This document shows, in pieces, positions 50,011-58,097 of a DNA stretch of 64,000 nt (its first letter is position 1; every line of letters begins with the position of its first letter). A program made the translations under genes and the position numbers. Location: contig NZ_JBKFEY010000010.1 of assembly GCF_046507575.1 (NCBI RefSeq), positions 1 through 64,000 of the forward strand. Reading direction: 5' to 3'. The notes beneath the pieces were generated by a model, which worked only from the letters and a program-made list of their open reading frames with translations, ran no database searches and was not told where the DNA came from. Source of the DNA: Pontitalea aquivivens. GTDB taxonomy: Bacteria > Pseudomonadota > Alphaproteobacteria > Rhodobacterales > Rhodobacteraceae.

Positions 50011-50286
50011 ATGCGCCCGATTGTCCTGCTGTCCCTTGCGCTGCTGCCTGCACCTGTTCTGGCCGACAGCGCGCCGCTGCCGCTGAACTATCAGATGTTC
50101 GAGGCGGCGGTGCCGCATGTCGACCTGGAGGTTTGTCCGGCGGATCTGGCGCTGCAGGGGCGGTTCTGCCGCATGGCGATGCTGCACGATGAAATCCATG
50201 TCTTTGCCTTTTCCGAAGAGGACGACCAGCCCATGGTGGGCTTCCGGTCCTGGCCGGTCGAGCGGGTCGCGGCGCTGCTGAACTGA
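50011..50286 (+). CDS. Small secreted hypothetical protein
   Basis: A 91-residue protein with a signal peptide (MRPIVLLSLALLPAPVLADS) and a compact mature part containing two cysteines (VCPADLALQGRFCRMAML) and HDEIHVFAFSEEDDQPMVGF. AAAGGAGA precedes the ATG, and an A/T-rich CATATTAAAAAAG lies 55 bases upstream. I do not recognise a family with a known function; it looks like a small rhodobacterial periplasmic protein. Confidence 0.75.
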   Translation: MRPIVLLSLALLPAPVLADSAPLPLNYQMFEAAVPHVDLEVCPADLALQGRFCRMAMLHDEIHVFAFSEEDDQPMVGFRSWPVERVAALLN

Positions 50287-50346
50287 GCCCGGCCGGGGCC
50301 CCTGGCCGATTGACAAGGCCCGCGCGGTGCTTCATCGCTCGGGCCC

Positions 50347-52200
50347 ATGCTGAAGATTACCGACCTGACCTATTCCGTCGAAGGCCGCCCGCTGTTTGAA
50401 GGCGCCAGCGCCACGATTCCCGAGGGCCACAAGGTGGGCCTTGTCGGGCGCAATGGCGCGGGCAAGACCACGCTGTTCCGCCTGATCCGGGGGGAACTTG
50501 CGGCCGCGGGCGGGGGGATCGGCCTGCCCGCCCGCGCCCGCATCGGCGGCGTGGCGCAAGAGGTGCCCAGTTCCGCGACCAGCCTGCTGGATACGGTGCT
50601 GGCGGCCGATACCGAACGCGCGGCGCTGCTGGCCGAGGCGGGGGCCGCGACCGATCCGCATCGCATCGCCGAGATCCAGACCCGGCTGGCCGATATCGAC
50701 GCCTGGTCGGCCGAGGGCCGCGCCAGCGCCATCCTGAAGGGCCTGGGCTTTGATGCCGAGGCGCAGCGCCGGCCCTGTTCGGATTTCTCGGGCGGGTGGC
50801 GGATGCGGGTGGCGCTGGCGGGGGTTCTGTTTGCCCAGCCTGACCTGTTGCTGCTGGACGAGCCGACGAACTATCTGGATCTGGAAGGGGCGCTGTGGCT
50901 GGAAAGCTATCTGGCGAAATATCCCCATACCGTCATCATCATCAGCCATGACCGGGGCCTGTTGAACCGGGCCGTGGGCGCGATCCTGCATCTGGACAAC
51001 CGCAAGCTGACGCTGTGGTCGGGCGGATACGACCAGTTCGCCCGCGCCCGCGCTGCCGCCCGCGCGGCCCTGGCCGCCGAGGCCAGGAAGCAAGAGGCCC
51101 GGCGCGCGCATCTGCAAAGCTTTGTCGACCGCTTCAAGGCCAAGGCCACCAAGGCGGCGCAGGCCCAGGCCCGGGTCAAGATGCTGGAAAAGATGGAGCC
51201 GATCACCCCCCCCGAAGAGGCGGCAAAGCAGGTGTTCAGCTTCCCAGCGCCCGAGCAGCTGTCCCCCCCGATCATCGCGATGGAGGGCTGCGCGGTGGGC
51301 TATGGCGGGCCGCCGGTGCTCAAGCGTCTGTCGCTGCGGATCGACCAGGACGACCGGATCGCGCTTCTGGGCCGCAATGGTGAGGGGAAATCGACCCTGT
51401 CCAAGCTGCTGGCGGGCAAGCTGGAACCCTTCGAGGGGCGGATCACCCGGTCAGCCAGGCTGCGGATCGGCTATTTCGCGCAGCATCAGGTGGATGAACT
51501 GGATCTGGACGAAACCCCCTTGCAGCATATCCAGCGCCTGCGCCCCGATGAGGGCCAGCCCCGGCTGCGCGCGCGGCTGGCGGGCTTTGGCCTGCTGGCC
51601 GACCAGGCGGAAACGCAGGTGCGCAAGCTGTCGGGCGGGCAGAAGGCGCGGCTGTCGCTGCTGCTGGCGACGCTGGATGCGCCGCATCTGCTGATCCTGG
51701 ACGAACCGACCAACCACCTCGACATCGAAAGCCGCGAGGCGCTGGTCGAGGCGCTGACCGCCTATTCCGGCGCTGTGGTGCTGGTCAGCCACGACATGCA
51801 CCTGTTGTCGCTGGTGGCCGACCGCCTGTGGCTGGTCAGGGGCGGGGGCGTTGCGCCCTATGCCGGCGATCTGGACAGTTACCGGGCCGAACTGCTGGCC
51901 GGCGATCCCGCCGACAAACCGGCGCCCAAGGTCAGGGACAAGCCCGCGCGCCCGTCGCGCGATGCGATCCTGGCCCTGCGCGCCCAGGTGCGCAAATGCG
52001 AAGACCGCGTGACCACGCTGACCGGGATGATCGGCAAGCTGGATGCGATCCTGGCCGATCCGGCGCTTTATGAACCCGGGCGCGCGGCGGATGCGGAAAA
52101 ATGGATGAAGAAACATGCCGAGGCGCGCGAAGGCCTTACCCGCGCCGAGGCGCTCTGGCTGGACGCGCTTGAAGCACTGGAAGCGGCCGAAGCCCCCTGA
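50347..52200 (+). CDS. ABC-F family ATPase
   Basis: A soluble twin-ATPase of 617 residues without membrane helices. First Walker A VGRNGAGKTTLF (near residue 40), signature FSGGWRMRV, Walker B LLLLDEPTNYLDLEG; an inter-domain linker; second Walker A GRNGEGKSTLSK, signature LSGGQKARL and LLILDEPTNHLDIES. The C-terminal coiled coil (RAQVRKCEDRVTTLTGMIGKLDAIL) resembles Uup/YheS. ABC-F proteins act on ribosomes in stalled translation; the exact subtype is unclear. Confidence 0.92.
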   Translation: MLKITDLTYSVEGRPLFEGASATIPEGHKVGLVGRNGAGKTTLFRLIRGELAAAGGGIGLPARARIGGVAQEVPSSATSLLDTVLAADTERAALLAEAGAATDPHRIAEIQTRLADIDAWSAEGRASAILKGLGFDAEAQRRPCSDFSGGWRMRVALAGVLFAQPDLLLLDEPTNYLDLEGALWLESYLAKYPHTVIIISHDRGLLNRAVGAILHLDNRKLTLWSGGYDQFARARAAARAALAAEARKQEARRAHLQSFVDRFKAKATKAAQAQARVKMLEKMEPITPPEEAAKQVFSFPAPEQLSPPIIAMEGCAVGYGGPPVLKRLSLRIDQDDRIALLGRNGEGKSTLSKLLAGKLEPFEGRITRSARLRIGYFAQHQVDELDLDETPLQHIQRLRPDEGQPRLRARLAGFGLLADQAETQVRKLSGGQKARLSLLLATLDAPHLLILDEPTNHLDIESREALVEALTAYSGAVVLVSHDMHLLSLVADRLWLVRGGGVAPYAGDLDSYRAELLAGDPADKPAPKVRDKPARPSRDAILALRAQVRKCEDRVTTLTGMIGKLDAILADPALYEPGRAADAEKWMKKHAEAREGLTRAEALWLDALEALEAAEAP

Positions 52201-52234
52201 TCGCGCGGCCCTTTCACCTTGCCCTAAATACCTA

Positions 52235-52266
52235 GGGGGAATTTGGGGGGGGGTAAATTTGGGGGG
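52235..52266 (+). repeat. G-run/AATTT element
   Basis: Three G-runs of 5, 9 and 6 separated by AATTT and TAAATTT, between the convergent ABC-F gene and fumC. It recalls the minus-strand sequence of the 44560 repeat (G9-AATT). Confidence 0.8.
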
Positions 52267-52288
52267 ATGAACTTGCGTGAAACGCAAA

Positions 52289-52309
52289 GAGGGGGGCAGT
52301 GCCCCCCTC
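52289..52309. terminator. Terminator-like hairpin between the ABC-F gene and fumC
   Basis: Perfect 9-bp stem GAGGGGGGC/GCCCCCCTC with a 3-base loop, 25 bp after the fumC stop. Confidence 0.75.
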
Positions 52310-52334
52310 TCTCCAATCGCTTTTCAGCCCGCGT

Positions 52335-53729
52335 TCAGCCCTTGGGGCCGATCATGTCCTCGGGGCGCACGATCCGGTCAAAGGTCTCGCCATCGACGAA
52401 CCCCAGCGCGATCGCCTCTTCGCGCAGCGTGGTGCCGTTCTTGTGCGCGGTCTTGGCGACCTTGGTGGCATTGTCATAGCCGATGGTCGGCGCCAGCGCC
52501 GTCACCAGCATCAGCGATTCCTTCATCAGCTTTTCAATGCGCGCGGTGTTGGCCTGCGTGCCCGCCACCATGTTGTCGGTAAAGCTGCCTGCCGCATCGC
52601 CCAGCAGCTGCATGGATTGCAGCACGTTGTAGGACATCATCGGGTTGTAGACGTTCAGCTCGAAATGGCCCTGGCTGCCGGCAAAGCCCACGGCGGCGTC
52701 ATTGCCCATGACATGCGCGCAGACCATGGTCAGCGCCTCGGCCTGGGTCGGGTTGACCTTGCCCGGCATGATCGACGAACCGGGTTCGTTTTCCGGCAGG
52801 ATCAGCTCACCCAGACCGGACCGGGGACCAGATCCCAGCAGGCGCATGTCGTTGGCGATCTTGAACAGGCTGGCGGCCACGGTTTTCAGCGCGCCGGAAA
52901 ACATCACCATCGCGTCATGCGCGGCCAGCGCCTCGAACTTGTTGGGCGCGGTGACAAAGGGCAGGCCGGTGATCGCGGCGATCTGCGCGGCGACGCGGGT
53001 GTCCCAGCCGACGCGGGTGTTGAGGCCGGTGCCGACGGCCGTGCCGCCCTGCGCCAGTTCATGGATCTGGGGCAGGCACATTTCGACCCGCTTGATCCCC
53101 ATGGCGACCTGATGGGCATAGCCGCCGAATTCCTGGCCCAGCGTCAGCGGCGTCGCATCCTGCGTGTGGGTGCGGCCGATCTTGATGATGTCCTTGAATT
53201 CCCCTGATTTCGCCAGCAGCGCCGCGTGCAGTTTGCGCAGGCCCGGGATCAGAACGTCGCGCGCCACCATGCCGATCGCCACATGCATCGCGGTCGGGAA
53301 GGTGTCGTTTGACGACTGGCCCATGTTCACATGGTCGTTCGGGTGGACGGGCTTTTTCGAGCCCATGACCCCGCCCAGCATTTCGATCGCGCGATTGCTG
53401 ATCACCTCATTGGCGTTCATGTTCGACTGCGTGCCGGACCCCGTCTGCCAGACCACCAGCGGGAAATTGTCGTCGAACCTGCCTTCGATCACCTCGGTCG
53501 CGGCGGCGGCGATGGCGTTGCCGATGGTGGCGTCGATGTCACCCTGTTCGATGTTGACCAGCGCGCAGGCCTTCTTGATCACGCCCAGCGCGCGGATGAT
53601 CGCCACCGGCTGACGTTCCCAGCCGATCGGGAAGTTCTGGATCGAACGCTGCGTCTGCGCGCCCCAGTATTTGTCGGCGGGAACTTCAAGCGGGCCGAAG
53701 CTGTCGGTTTCGGTGCGGGTAGCAGTCAT
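52335..53729 (-). CDS. fumC: Fumarate hydratase class II
   Basis: TCA-cycle fumarase, 464 residues, iron-independent type. N-terminal DSFGPLEVPADKYWGAQTQRSIQNFPIG, GTGTQSN-like QTGSGTQSNMNANEV, GRTHTQDATPLTLGQEF and the signature PGSSIMPGKVNPTQ are intact. GGAGG precedes ATG 53729; upstream in-frame extension to 53786 lacks homology. Confidence 0.97.
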   Translation of the reverse strand: MTATRTETDSFGPLEVPADKYWGAQTQRSIQNFPIGWERQPVAIIRALGVIKKACALVNIEQGDIDATIGNAIAAAATEVIEGRFDDNFPLVVWQTGSGTQSNMNANEVISNRAIEMLGGVMGSKKPVHPNDHVNMGQSSNDTFPTAMHVAIGMVARDVLIPGLRKLHAALLAKSGEFKDIIKIGRTHTQDATPLTLGQEFGGYAHQVAMGIKRVEMCLPQIHELAQGGTAVGTGLNTRVGWDTRVAAQIAAITGLPFVTAPNKFEALAAHDAMVMFSGALKTVAASLFKIANDMRLLGSGPRSGLGELILPENEPGSSIMPGKVNPTQAEALTMVCAHVMGNDAAVGFAGSQGHFELNVYNPMMSYNVLQSMQLLGDAAGSFTDNMVAGTQANTARIEKLMKESLMLVTALAPTIGYDNATKVAKTAHKNGTTLREEAIALGFVDGETFDRIVRPEDMIGPKG

Positions 53730-53842
53730 GGGGACCTCCACGGAAATGTTACCGGGGGTCTTAAGGGCTGGGGGGGCGTTTTGCAATCGGCATGCAGATG
53801 TATACCGCTAACGGCGCCGTACGGCCCCCGCCAGCCAGTCCC

Positions 53843-54295
53843 TTATTTGCGCCACTTGTCCAGGCTGACCACCTCAGCCTCGGTCCGCGGCGTGGGATCG
53901 GGCTCTTCGGGGTCGTCGTCTTCGTCCTCGTCGTCGTCATGCAACTGGGTTTCGAAGCGCAGCCCGAATTCCACCGACGGGTCGACGAAGGTGTGGATCG
54001 AATCAAAGGGGATATACAGCGGTTCGGGCGAATCGCCGAAGTTGAGTGTCACGAAGAAGCCGTCGTCCGTCACTTCAAGGTTGTCGAACCAGTGCTGGAT
54101 CACCACGGTCATTTCATCGGGATAGCGCGCGCGCAGCCAGTCGGCCAGCTGTGCCCCGGGGTGGCGGGTGTCGAAGGTGATGAAGAAATGATGTTCGCCC
54201 GGCAGGCCGTCACGCGCCACATCCGCCAGAACGGTCTGAATCAGGCCGCGCATCGCGCGGTGCATGAGGTTTCCGTAATCGATGCTGCGCGCCAT
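53843..54295 (-). CDS. sspB: ClpXP adaptor protein SspB
   Basis: Delivers ssrA-tagged proteins to ClpXP. The 150 residues fit the alphaproteobacterial type: IDYGNLMHRAMRGLIQTVL, HHFFITFDTRHPGAQL, MTVVIQHWFDNLEVTDDGFFVTLNFGDSPEPLYIPFDSIHTFVDPSVEFGL, an acidic linker (DDDEDEDDDPEEPD) and a C-terminal VVSLDKWRK that binds ClpX. It lies about 0.6 kb from the ssrA gene, whose tag it recognises. Confidence 0.93.
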   Translation of the reverse strand: MARSIDYGNLMHRAMRGLIQTVLADVARDGLPGEHHFFITFDTRHPGAQLADWLRARYPDEMTVVIQHWFDNLEVTDDGFFVTLNFGDSPEPLYIPFDSIHTFVDPSVEFGLRFETQLHDDDEDEDDDPEEPDPTPRTEAEVVSLDKWRK

Positions 54296-54393
54296 GTCCG
54301 TCCTTTCGCCTCGGTCGCCACAGCATAGGAGATTCGCGCCGTAAGGGAAGGGGGGCCGGGCCGGGGCCGCGCCCCGCCGCGGCCAATGCCCGC

Positions 54394-54822
54394 CTAGCGC
54401 AGCCGTTCCCCCGACAGGCACAGCGCCATGGTTTCGGGCGGCAGCGCGCCAAGATGTTCGAACATCGAGATCATGTCGAAATGATTATACGCCTCGGCAA
54501 ACAGGTCACCTTCGAAGCGCAGCATCAGCTGGCCGGAAAATTCCACTGGCGCCATGCTTTGCATGGCTTGCGCCTTGACCGTGATCAGCGCCCAGAGCCA
54601 GTCGCCCGCGACCACATGGCGCGCGATCTGCAGGTCGATCCCGGTCAGCAGGGCACGCAGCGCGGGCACCAGTTCGCCGAATTCATCGGGATGGATTTCC
54701 AGCCCCGCCATCAGCCCGCGGGCGCAGGCGGCAGGGGTGAAGTCCTGGCCGATCGTGTCCAGATCGCCATCGATCCAGACGCGTTGCAGCCAGTTTTGCA
54801 GCAGGTCGAGCTTGCGGTCCAT
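54394..54822 (-). CDS. SnoaL/NTF2-like protein
   Basis: A 142-residue protein with the cone-shaped NTF2-like pattern: NWLQRVWIDGDLDTIGQDFTPAACARG, a central HPDEFGELVPALRALLTGIDLQIARHVVAGDWLWALITVKA and a C-terminal FDMISMFEHLGALPPE. Function unknown; SnoaL relatives include cyclases and small-molecule binders. ATG 54822 is chosen over 54834 because GGGAAG is better spaced. Confidence 0.72.
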   Translation of the reverse strand: MDRKLDLLQNWLQRVWIDGDLDTIGQDFTPAACARGLMAGLEIHPDEFGELVPALRALLTGIDLQIARHVVAGDWLWALITVKAQAMQSMAPVEFSGQLMLRFEGDLFAEAYNHFDMISMFEHLGALPPETMALCLSGERLR

Positions 54823-54924
54823 GGTGCTTCCCATCGCGGTTGTCGGGGCGACCCTGGCACAGAGGGTTTGCAAAGCCGTTAACGCCCGCCGGTGACAGGT
54901 TGCGGGCCGCAAGGGGGATGGGGG

Positions 54925-55243
54925 AAGGTGCAGGATTCTGTTGCCAGGCTCCTGCGGGCCCCGCCTTGGGCTGCTAGGCACAAGGGCTTAAGGTTTCGGT
55001 TACCCGAGCTGCTTACGCAGCCAGAGCGACCGGAGCACGGTTGTCGTTGGCAACTGTACTTTTTGCACCGATAACGGTGGTAGCTCACCGAGACAAAGCA
55101 AACACCTTTAGACGTTCGTCGATCCTGTTTCGGCCCCATTTGCCCCCAACGAGGGTGCTTTGGTGGAGCCGCCGGGTACCGCCCCCGGGTCCGATCCGGT
55201 TATTCCGTGCGCGTTTATGTCCATAGTCCGGGTTGCCCCGGAC
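54925..55243 (-). ncRNA. ssrA: Transfer-messenger RNA, circularly permuted two-piece form
   Basis: Rescues stalled ribosomes. The minus strand shows the acceptor piece first, ending GGCTCCACCA (3' A at 55161), then a spacer of about 23 bases, then the coding piece beginning GGGGCCGAAACAGGATCGACG-like sequence at 55137, the tmRNA 5' hallmark. The tag frame is 55051-55013 (ANDNRAPVALAA plus stop). Downstream helices include GCAGGA...TCCTGC near 54930-54955. This order is the alphaproteobacterial permuted form, cleaved into two RNAs. The outer ends are estimates. Confidence 0.93.
55013..55051 (-). other. tmRNA proteolysis-tag reading frame
   Basis: Resume codon GCC at 55051, encoding ANDNRAPVALAA followed by TAA (55015-55013). 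The C-terminal ALAA is the ClpX-recognised end; the AND start is typical of proteobacterial tags. Confidence 0.95.
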
Positions 55244-55249
55244 AGATCG

Positions 55250-55277
55250 AATATAGGGGGGCGGGATCGGGCATGCA
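55250..55277 (-). promoter_or_regulatory. Probable ssrA promoter
   Basis: Minus strand TTGCAT (55277-55272), 16 bases, TATATT (55255-55250), placing transcription start near 55243 at the beginning of the acceptor piece. Confidence 0.7.
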
Positions 55278-55286
55278 AGGGGCGGG

Positions 55287-55319
55287 CGCCCGTCAAACGC
55301 CCGTCAAACGCCGGTCAAA
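55287..55319 (+). repeat. 11-bp x3 tandem repeat upstream of ssrA
   Basis: CGCCCGTCAAA occurs twice, then CGCCGGTCAAA. It lies in the 317-bp gap between the ssrA promoter and the polyamine-type binding protein gene; the rest of that gap is repeat copy f and no gene is seen. Confidence 0.9.
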
Positions 55320-55351
55320 CGCCGGGCGGGCGGGGCGCGCGCGGCGGGCGG

Positions 55352-55507
55352 GCAGGGGGCTGTCTGCCCCCTCTTGGCCTGCGGCCAATTCACCCCCGAG
55401 GATATTTCGGCAAAGCCGAAGGGCGAGGATATTCCGGCAAAGCCGAAGGGCGAGGATATTCCGGCAAGGCCGAAGGGCGAGGATATTTCGGCAAGGCCGA
55501 AGGGAGG
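55352..55507 (+). repeat. Dispersed intergenic repeat with four tandem cores (copy f)
   Basis: A GGGGGC-TGTCT-GCCCCC hairpin and TTGGCCTGCGGCCAA hairpin are followed by four 27-bp head-to-tail copies of the GAGGATATT...GCAAAGCCGAAGGGC core, with A/G and T/C differences among copies. Single-core versions of the same element are at 11111 and 49837. Confidence 0.9.
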
Positions 55508-55560
55508 GCAGTAAAAAGGGGCGCCCGGGGACGCCCCTGTGGTCTGCGATCGCGGCGGGA

Positions 55561-56610
55561 TCAGAAGCCTGCCTTGATCTTTTCGAATTCCGCCAGCTGG
55601 CGTTCGCGCAGTGCCGGGTCGTTCGGGGTCTGGGCCAGAATCGGCGCGTCGATATCGGTCAGGCCCGCGGTTTCCAGGTCCGCGGCGGGGACCAGGTCCA
55701 TCGCGGCGGTGTTGGTGTGACCATAGCCGATGGCATCCAGCAACTCGGGGCCCGCCTCGGGGCGCAGCCAGGCATTGACGAAATCATAAAGCTTGTCTTC
55801 CGACCCGGGCCCGTCCTTGAGGTTGACGAAGCCGCAGAACCAGGTGGACGAGCCTTCCGTGGCCTCGCGCTGGAAGGCGACGGGGTAGCCGTCATCCTGA
55901 AGGTAGGCGACGCCGTCGTTCCAGGACCAGGCCACCAGAACCTCGCCCGAGGCCATGATCTGCGACATCTCGGCCGGATCGGACCAGTAGGAGCGGATGT
56001 TCTTGTGCGCCTCGCGCAGCCAGGCGGCGGCGGCGGCGAACTGTTCTTCGCTGACATCGGTCCAGTCGGTCACGCCGGTGGCCAGATAGGCAAGTGCCCA
56101 GACATCGTCCGAGCTGTCGGGCATCGAGGTGCGGCCCTGATACTTCGGGTTGGTGAAGACCGAAAGCGAGGCCACATCCTCGGCCGGCACCTGGTCGGGG
56201 TTGTAGGCGATGGCGGTCACGCCCCAGTCGGTGGGCAGATACCACACGCCCGCATCGTCCTTGAAGATCGGGCTGTTCAGGAAGTCTGGGTCGAGATTGG
56301 CGAATTCGGGGATGCGGCTGGTGTCCCAGGGCTCGATCAGTCCGGCGTCGCGGTATTTCGACACCATCTGCGAACAGGGATGGGCGACATCGGCCCTGAA
56401 ACCCGAGGCGAGCTTTTGATAGGCCTCGTCGTCATCGCCGTAGAAGGTGTAGCTGGGGCCGGTGCCGTGCTTTTCGATATAAGGCGCGAACAGGCCCTCT
56501 TCCTCGAAACCGGCCCAGTCGAAGACCAGCAGGTCGGGATCTGCGGCGCGTGCGGGCAGGGTAAGGGCGAAGGCGGCGGCACTGGCCAGAAGAAGCGAAG
56601 ACTTGCGCAT
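55561..56610 (-). CDS. Polyamine-type ABC transporter substrate-binding protein (orphan)
   Basis: A 349-residue periplasmic binding protein of the PotD/PotF class: signal peptide SSLLLASAAAFALTLPARAA, then PDLLVFDWAGFEEEGLFAPYIEKHG, WYLPTDWGVTAIAYNPDQV, SPAEM-like SDPAEMSQIMASGEVLVAWSWNDG and DKLYDFVNAWLRPEAG. No permease or ATPase lies beside it. ATG 56610 follows AGGGAAATC. Confidence 0.85.
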   Translation of the reverse strand: MRKSSLLLASAAAFALTLPARAADPDLLVFDWAGFEEEGLFAPYIEKHGTGPSYTFYGDDDEAYQKLASGFRADVAHPCSQMVSKYRDAGLIEPWDTSRIPEFANLDPDFLNSPIFKDDAGVWYLPTDWGVTAIAYNPDQVPAEDVASLSVFTNPKYQGRTSMPDSSDDVWALAYLATGVTDWTDVSEEQFAAAAAWLREAHKNIRSYWSDPAEMSQIMASGEVLVAWSWNDGVAYLQDDGYPVAFQREATEGSSTWFCGFVNLKDGPGSEDKLYDFVNAWLRPEAGPELLDAIGYGHTNTAAMDLVPAADLETAGLTDIDAPILAQTPNDPALRERQLAEFEKIKAGF

Positions 56611-56783
56611 GATTTCCCTGTTGAAAGCTTTGGGTTGTTCACTGACGCTAGACGCTGGCGCAGGTCCGGGCAAGCCACATTCGGCCCATCGGCACGGGTG
56701 TGATTGACCTTTGCCGATGCTTTGCGCAACTGTCGTGGCACCCGGGGCAAATCAACCCCGGCCTACGCCGTGCAGGAGAGCTG

Positions 56784-58049
56784 ATGACCATCCCGACCCT
56801 TGATCTTCGTTTCGTGCGCCGGCACTTTCCCGCCTTTTCCGATCCGGTGGCCGCGCAGCGGGGTTTTTTCGAGAATGCCGGCGGGTCCTTTGCCTGTGCG
56901 CCGGTGATCGACCGGCTGACGCGGTTCTATCGCACCCGCAAGGTGCAGCCCTATGCGGCCTATCCCGCCTCGGCCGCGGCCGGGGCCGAGATGGATGAGG
57001 CGCGCCAGCGGCTGGCGGCAATGCTGGGCGTGGCCGGGGATGAGGTCAGCTTTGGTCCCTCGACCACGGCCAATACCTATGTGCTGGCCCAGGCCTTTCG
57101 CGGCGCGCTGGCCCCGGATGAGGCGATCGTGGTCACGGACCAGGACCATGAGGCGAATTCCGGCCCCTGGCGGCGGCTGGCCGAGGCGGGGATCGAGATC
57201 CGCGAATGGGGCATCGACCCCGACACCGGCCATCTGGACCCCGCGCAGCTGGCGCCCTTGCTGGCCGACGGGCGGGTCCGGCTGGTCTGTTTCCCGCACT
57301 GTTCCAACGTGGTGGCGCAGATCAATCCGGTGGCCGAGATCGTGGCGATGGCCCATGCGGCAGGCGCGGTGGCCTGTGTCGACGGGGTCAGCTATGCCCC
57401 CCATGGGTTGCCCGATGTGGCCGCGCTGGGCGCCGATATCTACCTGTTTTCGGCCTACAAGACCTATGGGCCGCATCAGGGCATCATGGTGATCCGCCGT
57501 GATCTTGGTGCGCGGCTGCCCAATCAGGCGCATTGGTTCAACGCCGAGGTGCTGTGGAAGCGATTTACGCCCGCCGGTCCCGATCATGCCCAGGTGGCCG
57601 CCTGCGCGGGCATCGCCGATTACATCGATGCGCTGCACGATCATCATTTCGCGCCTGAACCCGACGCCCGGCTGCGCGCGGCGCGGGTGCACGGGCTGAT
57701 GCGCGCGCAGGAAACCCGGCTGATGCAGCCCTTGCTGACCTATCTGCACCACCTTCCCGGGCTGCGCCTGCTTGGCCCCGTTTCGGCCGGGGACCGCGCG
57801 CCCACCTTCGCGCTGGCGCTGGGCGGGCCGGCCGCGCCGGTTGCCGCGGCGCTTGCCGAACGGGGCATCGATTGCGCGGGGGGGCATTTCTATGCCCGCC
57901 GCCCGCTGGAATCGATGGGCGTCGACCCGGACGCGGGCGTCCTGCGGCTGTCCTTCGTGCATTACACCACGCCCGAGGATGTGGCCCGGCTGATCGGCGC
58001 GCTTGATGCGGTGCTGGACGCACAGCGCGCGGGCCTGCCGGCGCGGTGA
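56784..58049 (+). CDS. Class V aminotransferase (cysteine desulfurase-like)
   Basis: A PLP enzyme of 421 residues: FFENAGGSFACAPVIDRL, SFGPSTTANTYVLAQAF, DQDHEANSGPWRRLAEAGIEIREW, DGVSYAPHGLPDVAALGADIYLFSAYKTYGPHQG, with the PLP-binding Lys in AYKTYG. The substrate is not clear: relatives include cysteine desulfurases and kynureninase-like enzymes. AGGAGAG precedes ATG 56784. It heads a + strand run with photolyase and cfa, with gaps of about 50 bp. Confidence 0.87.
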   Translation: MTIPTLDLRFVRRHFPAFSDPVAAQRGFFENAGGSFACAPVIDRLTRFYRTRKVQPYAAYPASAAAGAEMDEARQRLAAMLGVAGDEVSFGPSTTANTYVLAQAFRGALAPDEAIVVTDQDHEANSGPWRRLAEAGIEIREWGIDPDTGHLDPAQLAPLLADGRVRLVCFPHCSNVVAQINPVAEIVAMAHAAGAVACVDGVSYAPHGLPDVAALGADIYLFSAYKTYGPHQGIMVIRRDLGARLPNQAHWFNAEVLWKRFTPAGPDHAQVAACAGIADYIDALHDHHFAPEPDARLRAARVHGLMRAQETRLMQPLLTYLHHLPGLRLLGPVSAGDRAPTFALALGGPAAPVAAALAERGIDCAGGHFYARRPLESMGVDPDAGVLRLSFVHYTTPEDVARLIGALDAVLDAQRAGLPAR

Positions 58050-58097
58050 TCCAGCCGCCCGGGCGGTGCGTAAAAGCGGAAACCCTGGGGGCAGGCG

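Noticed and set aside
54892..55226. Short open frames on either strand around the tmRNA
   Set aside because: They coincide with ssrA, whose tag frame and RNA hallmarks explain the sequence.
55399..55505. CRISPR-like four-unit repeat
   Set aside because: The 27-bp units are directly adjacent without spacers and match the dispersed intergenic core, so this is a tandem repeat.
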